Assembly: GCA_020024915.1 (NCBI GenBank)
Contig: JAHHSZ010000085.1
Location: 1-6,041, forward strand
Direction: 5' to 3'
Length of the DNA stretch: 6,041 nt
DNA from: Fusobacterium sp.
GTDB lineage: Bacteria; Fusobacteriota; Fusobacteriia; Fusobacteriales; Fusobacteriaceae
The position numbers and the translations under genes were made by a program. Shown piece by piece: positions 6,011-6,041 of this stretch. Below the pieces are notes generated by a model, which saw only the letters and a list, made by a program, of their open reading frames with translations, was not told where the DNA came from and did not search any database. How positions within the stretch are numbered: the stretch's first letter is position 1; each line of letters opens with the position of its first letter.

Positions 6011-6041
6011 ATTAAAATATAACTGTGGACTCTTCGAACTG

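Noticed and set aside
5998..6018. Inverted repeat ATTTTA/TAAAAT flanking TATAAT upstream of the MFS gene
   Set aside because: It is 6 bp of pure A/T in a stretch of nearly pure A/T, so it is likely by chance.

Overview
The window is strongly AT-rich, and every gene supported here lies on the minus strand, so transcription runs from high to low coordinates. The gene content (a free-standing tuf behind a tRNA cluster, GlmR/YvcK next to a COG0731 radical SAM protein, a PepX peptidase with an MFS permease) and the base composition suggest a low-GC anaerobe, most likely one of the Fusobacteriota (Fusobacterium or Cetobacterium). The taxon is inferred from composition and the look of the proteins, not from any search.

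In order of transcription: (1) 6041-4632 holds a leader and a 12-helix MFS permease (5930-4647). Its leader has a near-perfect Shine-Dalgarno sequence about 40 nt too far upstream, separated from the AUG by a 13-bp hairpin that would bring the two together. (2) Fifteen bases later comes an intracellular Xaa-Pro dipeptidyl peptidase, PepX (4631-2541), with its Ser/Asp/His triad intact. It is followed by a strong intrinsic terminator (2532-2496). (3) A new unit starts at a probable promoter (2490-2462). It carries glmR/yvcK (2431-1460), and overlapping that by 8 bp, a radical SAM protein of the wyosine-synthase-like family COG0731 (1467-631). (4) A consensus promoter with an extended -10 and an upstream A-tract (544-506) drives a tRNA operon, Thr(UGU)-Glu(UUC)-Tyr(GUA), at 460-205. 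A hairpin plus U-tract (196-155) follows. (5) The window ends inside the first 18 codons of tuf (EF-Tu).

The MFS-pepX pair looks like a small uptake-and-digestion operon for proline-containing peptides or a related nutrient; the cargo is not shown by the sequence. The glmR-radical SAM pair joins a regulator of cell-wall precursor supply to a redox enzyme of unknown substrate. The tRNA-tuf block is translation housekeeping and resembles the tRNA-tufB arrangement of enterobacteria. No mobile element, CRISPR array, phage gene or transfer signature was seen. No stretch over 300 bases lacks a gene; the longest gap is 461-630. The points most worth a second look are the Shine-Dalgarno-bridging hairpin before the MFS gene and the GlmR-radical SAM coupling.
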